Shown: positions 1 to 9,475 of the stretch, piece after piece
Layout of the letters: each line of letters opens with the position of its first letter
Numbering within the stretch: the first letter of the stretch is position 1
Assembly: GCF_050016015.1 (NCBI RefSeq)
Contig: NZ_JBNHEQ010000178.1
Span: forward strand, 8,183-72,182
Direction: 5' to 3'
Length of the DNA stretch: 64,000 bases
Origin: Trichodesmium sp002260545
GTDB lineage: Bacteria; Cyanobacteriota; Cyanobacteriia; Cyanobacteriales; Microcoleaceae
Notes under the pieces: generated by a model
What the model was told of the DNA's origin: nothing
What the model saw: only the letters and a program-made list of their open reading frames with translations
Database searches by the model: none
Program-made: the position numbers and the translations under genes

Positions 1-692
1 CCCAAATCCTGAGTATCTCCCGTATCTATTCGGAGATTAGAAAAAACACTTTTAGAACGTATATGTTTAATATCTCTCATCAAAATTCGGCGTAATTCTT
101 CTATATTATCCAGGGGTTTTAAATCTTCCATTGACTTAATTGAAAATATCGACAAATCTACACAAATAATTCTAAATTCTCTGCGATAACGTAGCAAAAT
201 CAAAGTATCTGCTTGTAAAAATTCTCCTTTTTTGTGGTACTTGGTAACGTAATTCTTAAGTTGGCTATTCAAAACATCAGCAGATAAAAATTGAGATAAT
301 AATCTTCTAGTTGCTTGTTGTCTATCCTTAGGGTTAGAACCAAAAGCATTATCTCCATCAAAGCTACATTGATAGTATAAAATTTCCGGTTTTCTCAGGT
401 GGAGTTTCCAATTAGTTGACTTAATATATTCACGGAAAAAATTTAATCCAGCAATAAATCCTTTCTGAATAAAATATTGACTCCATCTTTCTAGATTTTC
501 AATACTCCCTTGACTAGATATTTTCTCTGCATCTGCGATTTTCCTAACCAGAGTTGGTAATCTGAGTGTCTGTAAATCTTGAAGATATAAATCACCAAAG
601 TAATTTTGATATTTCTGGTGTTGAATATCAGCAAGTATGCCAATATTAAATCCTACTTCAAATAAACGTCCTAAATTTTCAGCAAGTGACAT
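1..692 (-). CDS. Hypothetical protein, 3' end off the left edge
   Basis: An open frame runs from an ATG at 692 to the window edge, giving 230 residues without a stop. The start follows a good ribosome binding site (AGGAGAAAATT before the ATG). The protein begins MSLAENLGRLFEVGFNIGIL and is soluble, with many aromatic and charged residues. A stretch near residues 175-195 (ADTLILLRYRREFRIICVD) has the hydrophobic-strand pattern of nuclease-like alpha/beta cores, but I cannot identify catalytic residues. It lies downstream of the 1018-residue gene on the same strand, 737 bases away, so the two may work together, but the spacer holds a tandem repeat and a gap. I do not recognise the family. Confidence 0.7.
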   Translation of the reverse strand, partial: MSLAENLGRLFEVGFNIGILADIQHQKYQNYFGDLYLQDLQTLRLPTLVRKIADAEKISSQGSIENLERWSQYFIQKGFIAGLNFFREYIKSTNWKLHLRKPEILYYQCSFDGDNAFGSNPKDRQQATRRLLSQFLSADVLNSQLKNYVTKYHKKGEFLQADTLILLRYRREFRIICVDLSIFSIKSMEDLKPLDNIEELRRILMRDIKHIRSKSVFSNLRIDTGDTQDL

Positions 693-763
693 AATTTTCT
701 CCTTTTGATTGATAGTAGTTTTAGCTTTCTCAAGTTTTTCAATTAACATTATCTCAGCTAAGG

Positions 764-1145
764 GCAGATTTTTCCTGACTCTTAAATATGGATAGTCTCA
801 AAATTTTCCACTTTGGGNNNNNNNNNNNNNNNNNNNNNNNNNNNNNNNNNNNNNNNNNNNNNNNNNNNNNNNNNNNNNNNNNNNNNNNNNNNNNNNNNNN
901 NNNNNNNNNNNNNNNNNTGATAATTTTCCCGAAAATGTCTAAGTCTAGTTGGGAGAGATATATCTGGCAAAGGCAGATTTTTCCTGACTCTTAAATATGG
1001 ATAGTCTCAAAATTTTCCACTTTGGGAATTTGAGAGAAAATTTGATAATTTTCCCGAAAATGTCTAAGTCTAGTTGGGAGAGATATATCTGGCAAAGACA
1101 AATTTTTCCTGACTCTTAGATATAGATAGTCTCAGAAATTTCCAT
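764..1145. repeat. 125-bp tandem repeat array, incompletely assembled
   Basis: The motif GCAGATTTTTCCTGACTC recurs at about 764, 973 and (diverged) 1098. The two copies right of the gap are 125 bases apart, and each unit contains GATAATTTTCCCGAAAATG and CTAGTTGGGAGAGATATATC. The left copy is cut off by a run of N. At least three units are visible; the true copy number is hidden by the gap. The rest of 693-1428 holds a GCGATCGC site near 1182 and no gene I can support. Confidence 0.85.
818..917. other. Assembly gap (100 N)
   Basis: Exactly 100 N lie inside the tandem repeat. A round 100 is the usual scaffold placeholder, so the real gap length is unknown and is probably a multiple of the repeat unit plus a remainder. 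Confidence 0.95.
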
Positions 1146-1428
1146 ATTAAATTTTACTCCTGAGAAAGCTGCTAAATTTTTAGCGATCGCTCATTAACTA
1201 AGATTTTTTCAGATCGTAATAGTCACAAAAACTGATAATTTACTCCTACTAACTCTGTCATTAATATCAAATACAAAAATAACTCGCTTCGGAATCAAGT
1301 TTTCTCCTGAAGTTGGGAGTGTGGAAGAGGTTTAGATAAAAGGGTTTGGAGACCAAACCCCTACTAAAAATTGATATAAGTTCAAATATTTCTACTATTT
1401 ATCTAAGATTTATTTCCCCAACCTCCTG

Positions 1429-4400
1429 TTAAAAAACAACTCCATCAACAGCATCATTAACTTCTGTCAAAAAAGCCAAAGCATTAAACTCAATACTTTC
1501 TGTCATCTGAGGAAAAATTGCCAAACTTCCCAAGGCTTCATCGCCAATAATATTTTCATAAGGGTCTAATTTTAAACTTAAATTACTACTATCTTTATCC
1601 TGTTTTTCAAACCTGGAAAAATGGAAAAAAGTCAGATATTGAAGAATATCATTTTTCAATGAACTATCATAAACCAAACCTTGCCGAATATCCTCATCAT
1701 CCATTACTCCAGAATAATATCTTCCTAACAGAGTAGAATAGGAAATAACGCCATTATAAAATCGCTCATCTTCCATTTTTTTCCCACCCACAGGAATTCC
1801 ATTACTAAACAAATTGAAAAATACCACTGATTTTTGACTACTATCTTCAGCAATATTCATTAATTGTCTAGTGTCTTGAATATACAAGGATTTTACTCCT
1901 ATTTTTTTGATTTTTTCCATTTTTCGGACATAATATTTATCAAAAAGTACAGGATATATTTTAATGTCATCTCGGTTTTGCTTCATCGTCTTAATAATAG
2001 TAGGTGACATAAAATATAGTCTTTCTTCCTCTTCTTGTTGAGTAATATGTAATTTACTGGTATAAGGTGCTTGTGCCACATATAAAAAGTGTTGATATCC
2101 TTCTAAGCAAAGTTCGCTAATTTTATCCATTAAAACAGGTGGTTCTTCATACATCTTTCGGAGTTGATAGTTATCAAAAAATTTAGTCAAAGGTTGAATT
2201 TTTACACTGCCATTTTCTAACCGTTGAATAGTTATTACTTCTCCAAATAAATTGGCAATTCTATCTTTACGATTTTGACTACCTGTTCTAGAATCGCTCA
2301 GTTTGCTAGAGACAATAATAATTGCCAGTTTGTCTAATAAAGTAGAGTCAGAATTATGATTAAAGCTAAACTTTTTAGGCAATACAGAATATAGGGAATT
2401 TAAACCATTTCTAATATTGAAAGAACTAGGTGGTTTATTAACCCGGAAACCTTGAGAGTTACAGCGATATTTTTTACTAAAAATAAAAGCTAATGTTTTG
2501 GCAAGATTAGCCAGAAACTTTTCAGCGGGAAAAGGATTTTCATGGGTTCCTTCATGGAGTCGCACCATTGGGATAAATAATTCTTTTTCTTCTCCTGAAT
2601 ATTGCTCTAATAAAATTAGTAAACAAAGATAAGATAACAATATCCAAGTAAAACGATAGATAAATGCTTGAGTCGAATTTAATTGATTTTTTCCTGATTT
2701 TAAACGTTCATTATTGTAACTAAACAGCATAAATTTATATCCTTTCTGCACAAAATTTTCGTGATAAATTCGCCGACAAGTATCTGTATCAGGTATCCAC
2801 ATTACAGGCAATGTTTTAATTCCTTCAACATCATATTCCCACTGAAAACTTTGGCGATCGCTTCCTTCAAAATAACGAATATCTTCTATCTTAATACTTG
2901 CAGGTAGTTGACAGACTGCTCGATTACTTACTCCTTCTTCAACCAGAAAAATATACCTCAGACATTTCTTATAATTCTCTCTTAAATCATCGTGAAAAAA
3001 ATTACCTTGAAACAAACTATCATCATCAGTTTTGATAATTCGTTTGTTAATACAAATTTCCCGTCTTTCTATACAGTTAGGTAATTTTTTCCCTCTGTCT
3101 AAAAAGTTTCTGACTAAACCCCTTAATTTCTCGATTTTTTGCTTCACTCCATATTTCTTAAATCCTTCTATCAACCCCCGAAAAATCTTATCTTTTTCAT
3201 CATCATTATCTCCTTTCAATACAGGCAAAACATTTTCATCAAATTTAGGGATAGGCTTATAATTTAACTCATCATCGGAATGATAATTCTTTCCATTTGG
3301 ATTTGGGCAAGAAAATACAAAATAGTATAAAAAAGCTCGCGTCAATATTTTTCTTGCCCAAGTTTTCTTTTTCTCTGGATTAGCCTTTAACGCCTCATTT
3401 TCCTCAGAATTATTATGAGTAATTATCTCCAAATTATAATCAAAAACTTCTTTTCCACCCCTAGCTTGTACTTTCCCATCCAACTTCATTTTCAAACCCA
3501 AAACAAATTGAGTTTCTCCTGTTTCTCTATTTGTAGTTTCTCCCAAATTACCATCAATAATTGGAATAATTGGCAGTGCATCAAAAACTTCAGCACGGGC
3601 AAAAATATCCCGGTAATTAAAACTTTCTCCACCATAAGAAACATCATAATATCCATCAGCTTTAGACTCATCATTAATATATTGCTCAATTAATTTCAAA
3701 CGCCGAATTAAATCTCTTAGATAAATGACTCCTGGCTTATCATTAGTCTCAATATTCTCTAATAAATGTTCTAAATATATAATTTTCGCTTCCTTTTTTA
3801 ACTTACCTAACGTTTCCTCATCTACTAGTCTTTGCAGTTGGTTAAAATCTGAGTTTCTATCCTCAATTTTTCTTTCTAAAAGATGATAAATATCTTCAAT
3901 ATCTTCTGGGTCTTCGGAATCAAAATTCTTTTGAATACTCCGTTTAATTCCTGTATCTAGCTGAGACTGAAATGCCGTAATATTTCCCACTGTAATTGTC
4001 AGTTTATGGAATTTTAACAAAGAATTACTACCAGGAAGTTGAGAATCTAAAATTAACTCTTGTTTTTGCAAGTCTGTATATTTTTCATCAAAAGGATAAG
4101 ATAAACCAAGCTTCTTACCAGTCCCCTGAAAATCTGTTAAATTAACAATTAAACTATCGACAAAACTAGCAATATCTCCTATTCCTTCTGTAGATTCTAA
4201 ATTAGTTATCAAATAGTCTTTTATTTCTCGTATTTGAGCCAAAAATCTTTCTCTGTCTACAAAATTTATACTAGCAACACGAACACCTTTCGTAGTGCTT
4301 AGAGGATTTTGAATATTTGTAGTAGCAATAGATGCAGCTACCTCATCAATATTTATCAGTAAACGTCGGCGGTCGGTCGATATTTTAAACAGATTTTGTT

Positions 4401-4485
4401 CTGGTAATTTCTTTAAAATTTTTTCTAACAAACTGTCATAATTAACAGAAATTAGATTGTCACCTTCCCTTAATTCATTAACCAT
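1429..4485 (-). CDS. Large protein of unknown function (1018 aa), possible RNase H/PIWI-like C-terminal half
   Basis: Intact 1018-codon frame. The start MVNELREGDNLISVNYDSLL is the first Met. No signal peptide; one hydrophobic stretch near residue 620 (WILLSYLCLLILLEQ) looks like a buried helix rather than a membrane anchor. The last 300 residues show an alternating strand/helix pattern: LAIIIVSSKLSDSR, then a beta hairpin, then a helix leading to HFLYVAQAPYTSKLHI, then DDIKIYPVLFDKYYVRKM, then KSVVFFNLFSNGIPVGGKK. This order resembles the RNase H-type fold of PIWI domains, but I do not see the standard DEDX catalytic residues, so the match is an inference. Size and the following same-strand gene fit a defence-type module such as pPIWI_RE; equally it may be an unrelated family confined to cyanobacteria. 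Confidence 0.75.
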   Translation of the reverse strand: MVNELREGDNLISVNYDSLLEKILKKLPEQNLFKISTDRRRLLINIDEVAASIATTNIQNPLSTTKGVRVASINFVDRERFLAQIREIKDYLITNLESTEGIGDIASFVDSLIVNLTDFQGTGKKLGLSYPFDEKYTDLQKQELILDSQLPGSNSLLKFHKLTITVGNITAFQSQLDTGIKRSIQKNFDSEDPEDIEDIYHLLERKIEDRNSDFNQLQRLVDEETLGKLKKEAKIIYLEHLLENIETNDKPGVIYLRDLIRRLKLIEQYINDESKADGYYDVSYGGESFNYRDIFARAEVFDALPIIPIIDGNLGETTNRETGETQFVLGLKMKLDGKVQARGGKEVFDYNLEIITHNNSEENEALKANPEKKKTWARKILTRAFLYYFVFSCPNPNGKNYHSDDELNYKPIPKFDENVLPVLKGDNDDEKDKIFRGLIEGFKKYGVKQKIEKLRGLVRNFLDRGKKLPNCIERREICINKRIIKTDDDSLFQGNFFHDDLRENYKKCLRYIFLVEEGVSNRAVCQLPASIKIEDIRYFEGSDRQSFQWEYDVEGIKTLPVMWIPDTDTCRRIYHENFVQKGYKFMLFSYNNERLKSGKNQLNSTQAFIYRFTWILLSYLCLLILLEQYSGEEKELFIPMVRLHEGTHENPFPAEKFLANLAKTLAFIFSKKYRCNSQGFRVNKPPSSFNIRNGLNSLYSVLPKKFSFNHNSDSTLLDKLAIIIVSSKLSDSRTGSQNRKDRIANLFGEVITIQRLENGSVKIQPLTKFFDNYQLRKMYEEPPVLMDKISELCLEGYQHFLYVAQAPYTSKLHITQQEEEERLYFMSPTIIKTMKQNRDDIKIYPVLFDKYYVRKMEKIKKIGVKSLYIQDTRQLMNIAEDSSQKSVVFFNLFSNGIPVGGKKMEDERFYNGVISYSTLLGRYYSGVMDDEDIRQGLVYDSSLKNDILQYLTFFHFSRFEKQDKDSSNLSLKLDPYENIIGDEALGSLAIFPQMTESIEFNALAFLTEVNDAVDGVVF

Positions 4486-5264
4486 ATTTTATCGCACCTT
4501 AGTTAATTGTATTTCTGCAATAATTTCCTGTATAATGCTGCGAAAAAGCTATCAGCTTGTAGGAGTGTCTGTTAACCCCTACTTATTATCACACTAAAGG
4601 AGAAATTAATCTCCAAGGATAATTAAACTTCCAAATTAAATTAGTCATCAGCTAACCTTGGTGATTGCTTGAATATATTTAAAAGCTGTTTTGGTATCAT
4701 TTAGGAAAAGCTAAATGCTAACTAGCTAAATTCTTACCTATTTCTTAATTATATATAGTAATCCTATTTTATTCGTGGTAAAAATCTTACTGCTTTTTAG
4801 GGAAAACTTAGCTGGTAACACCTAAATGTTGGGAGTTTCAAATTTTTTATTTACTTTTTAATTAACTGCAACCTATTTAGGATTGCTATAGGTAAATTAA
4901 CTGCTATTAAATGATAAAATTATGGATATTTTATTTGTTTTTACCTAAAAATAAACCTATTTTGATGAAATTTTTTCCTGAATTTATGAAATTATACCCT
5001 TGATATTTTAACCAATTAACTATTGTCAATACAAGTTTCTCGGTTTCTCCTATCTTAAAAAAAATAGCAAATTTGGTTCTCAAAAGTAGCTTTTTCAAAT
5101 CCCTCTCTAATCTAACCAATCTGGATTCCAAAATTTCTCAGAATAAAGCTTCTGTGTCAACCTAATTTAGGATAAATTTAAATCAAAAAATATGGCAGAT
5201 TTAGACATATCAAATAATCCAATCTGCCACGATAAACTTACGATTTTAAAATAACTTTATACAG
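4486..5264. other. Gene-poor spacer upstream of the 1018-aa gene
   Basis: No convincing gene. It contains a degenerate family-A palindromic element at 4754-4890. A 66-codon frame on the minus strand (4931-5131) has low-complexity Lys/Ile-rich content and no clear ribosome binding site, so I do not call it. Confidence 0.6.
4754..4890. repeat. Family-A palindromic element (degenerate copy)
   Basis: Begins TATAGTAATCCTATTTTATTC and ends AGGATTGCTATA, imperfect inverted ends. The interior shares AAAATCTTACTGCTTTTTAG and GGGAGTTTCAA with the copies at 11238-11369 and 19148-19284. No coding capacity; MITE-like. Confidence 0.75.
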
Positions 5265-6275
5265 CTAACTTCTCAACTGAACAGGCATAATTAAATAAGT
5301 CATTTTCAACCCACCTAAAGGATTTAAAACCACTGGAGTTGTAGCAGTATTTAACTGAATAGAAATCTCCGAAGCTGAAGGAATAGCCTTCAAACCTTCA
5401 ATCAAATATTTCACATTAAAAGCAATTTCTTCCGGCTCATCACTAGAAATTTGTGCTGCCATAGACTCTCTACCACTTCCCACATCTTGAGCATCCACAG
5501 ATAAAGAAATCTCCTGATTAACATTATCAATCGTACACTTCAAAATGTTATTTTTCTGGTCAGCTAAAACAGCAATTCTTTCCACCGCTCCTAAAAATTG
5601 TTTCCTATCCACATTAATTTGATTAGTAAACTTATTAGGCAATAATTGTTGGTAAACTGGATATTGACCCTCCAATTTTCGGCTAGTTAAACGTTGCTCT
5701 CCCAACTCAAAAATTACCTGACTTTCATCAAATTTCAACGCCACAGAAGAATCAGATTTACCCATCCCAATCATTCGTTCAATTTCCCTTAAAGCTTTTG
5801 CTGGAATAGTTGCTTCAAACTCTGCAACTTCCTCAAGCTCTTCAGTTTCTTCCTCATCCTCTGCTGTTACACTTTCAGTCTCAACTATTGCCAACCTATG
5901 ACCATCCGTCGCAGCAAATACTAAACCATCTGGTTGTACTTTTAAATTTACTCCCGTCAATACTTGTTTAGTTTCATCGGGACTTGTGGCAAACAAAGTT
6001 CCTTTCAAACCATTAATCAAAGCTTCCGGTGGTAAATTTACAACTTCCCCATCTTCCACATTAGGTAACTCAGGATATTCCTCCCCTCCCATACCTCTGA
6101 CTTGATAACGTCCAGATGTAGAAGTAAGAGTAGCGATCGCTTCTCCTTCATCATCATCAATAGTAATATTACCGTCTGGTAGTCTAGAAACAATATCGTT
6201 AAATAATTTGGCAGGTAAAGTAAAACTTCCACCAGTTTCTACAACTGCTGGAAAACTGGAACGAATACCTAAACT
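5265..6275 (-). CDS. dnaN: DNA polymerase III beta subunit (sliding clamp), exon 2
   Basis: This exon encodes 336 residues of the clamp that encircles DNA and tethers the replicative polymerase. It starts with SLGIRSSFPAVVETGG and ends MPVQLRS, the typical DnaN C-terminal MPV/MPMRL peptide. The open frame reaches 6326 through 17 codons of intron sequence, but homology starts at the AGT codon at 6275, directly after the intron end CTAAC. Joined to exon 1 (8477-8629) without a frame change it gives 387 residues, the normal length for cyanobacterial DnaN. Translation needs RNA splicing, so functional clamp synthesis depends on the intron at 6276-8476. Transcribed on the same strand as dnaA, downstream of it. 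Confidence 0.95.
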   Translation of the reverse strand, partial: SLGIRSSFPAVVETGGSFTLPAKLFNDIVSRLPDGNITIDDDEGEAIATLTSTSGRYQVRGMGGEEYPELPNVEDGEVVNLPPEALINGLKGTLFATSPDETKQVLTGVNLKVQPDGLVFAATDGHRLAIVETESVTAEDEEETEELEEVAEFEATIPAKALREIERMIGMGKSDSSVALKFDESQVIFELGEQRLTSRKLEGQYPVYQQLLPNKFTNQINVDRKQFLGAVERIAVLADQKNNILKCTIDNVNQEISLSVDAQDVGSGRESMAAQISSDEPEEIAFNVKYLIEGLKAIPSASEISIQLNTATTPVVLNPLGGLKMTYLIMPVQLRS

Positions 6276-8476
6276 GTTAGAGTCGATGGGGTGTATTACC
6301 GCCCGCACCTCTCCTTCAGAACCCATCGTGCGACTTTCACCGCAATAGGCTCCTAGATAATCTTAGGCTTGTGGCCTTTTGCCCATGTGGATGTAATCGT
6401 GACATGACTCATGTACTGCTAAGAGATTCTTAGGCTTCCAATTGTCGTGATTGCCGTCGGTGTGATGCAGTTCTACCTTTTCGTTGCCGTCCAGGTAGTT
6501 TCCACAGTGTCCACATTTGTAGCCTTGCCGTTTTAGCGCTTTTTCTGTGTGCCCGTCGTAGAGTTTAGAGTTTCTTTTGCTCCAGTAAATAGAGTCTCCG
6601 TCATAGGGAGATTTGTTGCCCTTGACCATGACAAACTTATTTTCTGAATATGGCACCGCCGGAAATGCTTGCTTGACGAGTTCTATGGCTTCATTTTTAC
6701 CTTTATTTTTATCTTTGATAAAAGTCTTGAAGGCATCGTGGTTTAAGTACCATAGGCTAAACCTTGAACCGTCCATCCTGCAATAGCGGTGGTAATTCCT
6801 CCAGCCTCTAATTATTGGGCCTAGTTTCTTAGCTTTCGTGGCTGTGGCTAATACAGAATTATTGACTATGGTTTTAACTTTCTTGCGAAAATTTTCGTAG
6901 TTTTCCTCTGAGGGAGTGCAACGAAATTTTCCGTTTTTTTGCACCTTGAAGTGCCATCCCAAGAAGTCAAAACCTGCCGTTGTCCGTGTAATCTTTGTCT
7001 TTTCCGCCGATACATTCATTCCACGCTTAGTTAGGAATTGCTGTACTTTTTCTAAAATCTTCTCAGCGTCGTCTTTTGGTTTGAGGAAAAACACCATGTC
7101 GTCCGCGTATCTCACCGAAGGATGGATATCCTCTATGCCATTTAATGCTATGTTGGCCAAGAGTGGTGATACTATTCCACCTTGAGGTGTTCCTTGCTCT
7201 GGAAATTCTGGTGATACTCCTGCCTTTAGGCATTCCCATAACCCCATTTTGATTTGTTGAGGAGCAATTACTCTCTTCATAATCTCATTGTGGTTAATTC
7301 TGTCGAAACATTTTTCAATGTCTAATTCGATTACCCTTTTCTCGTAGCCTTTTACCCGACTTTTTAGGTTGTTAAAGACGAATTGTTGTGCGTCTTGTGT
7401 ACTCCTACCGGGTCTGAATCCGTAGCTTCGGGCATGGAATGTTATTTCGTGGGCTGGTTCTAGAGCATATTTGACAAGACATTGCCAAGCTCTATCTGCG
7501 ATGGTTGGTATTTTGAGAGTTCTCATCTTCCCGTTCTTCTTTGGGATTTTCACTTCTCTTAGTCCTTGATGTTCCCAATTATTTGCTCTTTTTAGTTTCA
7601 GGACTAGATTGAGCCTTTCTCTAAAGTTTAAGGACTTTTTCCCATCTATCCCACAAGTTTTCTTCCCAGAATTTAGCTGAGTTACTTGTCGTACAGCAAG
7701 CATCCTTGCAGCGCGGGACTTCAGCACCAGACGTTGGAGATTTCTGACTTTCCGGAGGTCTCCATTCTGCATGGCTTTGTAGATTCGTTTTTGGAGGCGA
7801 AACAGATTTTTCTGGAATTTATTCCAGTTTAGGCTGCTCCAGTCTTCACTATGATTGCTCATGTGTCTAAGCATGCTCTCTTACTAAATTTCTCTACGCT
7901 GATTACCCTGCAAGCAATTATGGCTTGCATCCTACCCGCTGGAAAGGTTTCCGTGCTTTCCCACCTACTCTGGTTTTCGACCTTTACTCCAGAGACTTTC
8001 TCAGCGTTTTTCTTCGTTCCGAATTGCAGATTGTTTTGACGGTTTAGGGCTATCCAATTCATCTACACGACCCCCAGGGAATGCGTCTATTGACTTATGA
8101 TGACGCGGGGATTTCTCGTGTTCGTTCGGAGTGTTTTATTTGAGAACTCCGTTGGGTTTTAAGACGCTTTTTAAGGATATTCCGTAAAGTACCCATGCCG
8201 TCTCCCCATTACCCCCAGTGTGCCTATCTCTCTTGGCTCTGATTGGGGCCTGATGCCAGCTTCGCTCTGTCAGTGGAAAGGTCTGACTCGGCGTGGCCAG
8301 GTCGGGAGTTCGTTATCCCTTAACGAGCTGGGTTTTCACCAGCATCCGCAATTCAGTTATCTAACAGGCTCTTCTTTTGGTGGCCTCGCTTCTTGCAGGC
8401 TCTTCCTTGGTGGCCTCGTTAGACCCTGTTCATACCCCTTTAGTCTCTAAAGGCTCCTAACAGGAACGAATCGCAC
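6276..8476 (-). mobile_element. Group II intron inside dnaN (2201 nt, complete)
   Basis: The 5' end is GTGCGATTCG, matching the group II GUGYG consensus, directly after the exon codons TTT GAC TTA. Domain V lies at about 6317-6352 on the minus strand (GAGCC, then GGTGAAAGTCGCACG, then GGGTTCTG) and is followed by a domain VI-like hairpin ending CGACTCTAAC. Removing 6276-8476 rejoins FDL with SLGIRSS in frame, which fixes both splice sites. The intron carries a full-length maturase/reverse transcriptase gene in domain IV, so it may still splice and move. About 600 nt between the intron 5' end and the ORF form domains I-III. A dnaN group II intron is known from Trichodesmium erythraeum (recollection, not checked). 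Confidence 0.95.
6363..7874 (-). CDS. Group II intron-encoded reverse transcriptase/maturase with HNH endonuclease
   Basis: 503 residues, intact. An N-terminal RT0-like segment is followed by the reverse transcriptase fingers and palm, with catalytic YADD at residues 256-259 and GTPQGGIVSPLLANI just before it. The maturase X domain follows around residues 330-400 (GWRNYHRY). The C-terminal 50 residues form an HNH nuclease: CGHCG, then ELHHTDGNHDNW, then HESCHDYIH. It promotes splicing of its host intron and can retrohome into an intron-free target. The frame opens at 7874 close to a purine-rich site; a second Met at 7862 (MSNHSEDW) is an alternative start. It may also act in trans on related introns such as the one at the right edge of the window. 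Confidence 0.95.
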   Translation of the reverse strand: MLRHMSNHSEDWSSLNWNKFQKNLFRLQKRIYKAMQNGDLRKVRNLQRLVLKSRAARMLAVRQVTQLNSGKKTCGIDGKKSLNFRERLNLVLKLKRANNWEHQGLREVKIPKKNGKMRTLKIPTIADRAWQCLVKYALEPAHEITFHARSYGFRPGRSTQDAQQFVFNNLKSRVKGYEKRVIELDIEKCFDRINHNEIMKRVIAPQQIKMGLWECLKAGVSPEFPEQGTPQGGIVSPLLANIALNGIEDIHPSVRYADDMVFFLKPKDDAEKILEKVQQFLTKRGMNVSAEKTKITRTTAGFDFLGWHFKVQKNGKFRCTPSEENYENFRKKVKTIVNNSVLATATKAKKLGPIIRGWRNYHRYCRMDGSRFSLWYLNHDAFKTFIKDKNKGKNEAIELVKQAFPAVPYSENKFVMVKGNKSPYDGDSIYWSKRNSKLYDGHTEKALKRQGYKCGHCGNYLDGNEKVELHHTDGNHDNWKPKNLLAVHESCHDYIHMGKRPQA

Positions 8477-8629
8477 TAAGTCAAAACCTGTTAACTCTAA
8501 ACGTTGATTTTCTAAATCTGCTGTTAATAAAACATTTGCTAATACTGGGTGATTAGGTCGAGAGGGAACTGCACGACTAACTAAAGAAAGGTTACTACTT
8601 AAGTCACCTTGAGTACAAGTTAATTTCAT
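8477..8629 (-). CDS. dnaN: DNA polymerase III beta subunit (sliding clamp), exon 1
   Basis: 51 codons from ATG at 8629 (MKLTCTQGDLSSNLSLVSRA, then VPSRPNHPVLANVLL) to LTGFDL. This is the normal DnaN N-terminus. Reading on past 8477 enters the intron and stops after 9 more codons, which shows that the unspliced message cannot make a clamp. The start is about 850 bases downstream of dnaA, with the probable replication origin between them. Confidence 0.93.
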
Positions 8630-9475
8630 TGGAGTTTAGTTATTTATATAAGGAACTAGAGGCTTGTTCAACAAAACTCACCTCAGACTGAAATCCTAAC
8701 ATTCTTAACTTGAGTAATCTAGATTTCTAACATGAGAGGAAAAATATCAGTAATAAAATCTCAAGTTAATATCTGTGGAAAATGTGGAAAACTCTAAAAA
8801 ATCTTTACTATATCAATGATTTCACGAATAAATACCCTGTGGAAAACCTGTGGAAAAATCTATTTTTGGGTCAAGAAAAAATTTGAGATTTTTGATAGCT
8901 TCAATTGTTGAGATACTTCAACCAGATAACATATTCTCTATTTCCAGTATTCATACTTAATATACTAGATCCAGATCTTAAGGTTCAGATTTGGACTCTT
9001 GCTATCTAATTTGAAATGTTTGAGGCCAATTTTATTGTAGATTTTATATTTTTCCACAAATTTTCCACAGGAAAAACAGTTTTTGCAAATCAAAAGTTAA
9101 AATTAATTATTTACTAATTCCCAAAAAGCGTGAGCTACAAAATTCTGGGCTTGAGGGAACAGGGAAGTAAACATAAAAGTATAGCATCAGCTTACTGAGA
9201 AACGCGATATTCAATAATTAATAATTACCTCTTATTATAAAGAAGAGGATTGACTAAAAAGATTTTTTTCTCCATGAATGGAGAGGTTTTATACCTTAAA
9301 TTTTCGGTTATATAATGTAAATTTTCAAATATTGTATACTTTAATAAACCCGCTTTGAATCCACAACAACTACAAGTACATGTAATTTTTTCCTACCTAT
9401 TTATGAGTCTAAACTCTCGACCAAATTTTTCTGTTTTACCTTCTAAAAATGTTCTGAATTTTCTTCAACCTATCA
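8630..9475. other. Probable replication origin (oriC) between dnaN and dnaA
   Basis: This AT-rich spacer contains six copies of the DnaA box variant TTTTCCACA. Four are written TGTGGAAAA at 8774-8782, 8783-8791, 8838-8846 and 8849-8857, and two TTTTCCACA at 9050-9058 and 9061-9069. They form two facing clusters about 200 bases apart, with a very AT-rich stretch between and beyond. The location next to dnaA and dnaN is the usual bacterial place for oriC. The right part includes a family-B repeat at 9211-9310. Confidence 0.75.
9211..9310. repeat. Family-B palindromic element
   Basis: Starts TCAATAATTAATAATTACCT, has an internal TCTCCATGAATGGAGA hairpin, and ends GAGGTTTTATACC plus TTTTCGGTTA. 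Same layout as the copies near 15.2, 15.8, 20.0, 27.1, 30.3, 33.0 and 57.4 kb. No coding capacity. Confidence 0.8.

Noticed and set aside
4931..5131. 66-codon minus-strand frame downstream of dnaN
   Set aside because: Lys/Ile/Phe-rich translation of AT-rich DNA, no ribosome binding site and no recognisable motif.
8220..8450. 76-codon frame on the plus strand inside the dnaN intron
   Set aside because: It lies antisense to structured intron domains I-III and has no protein features.
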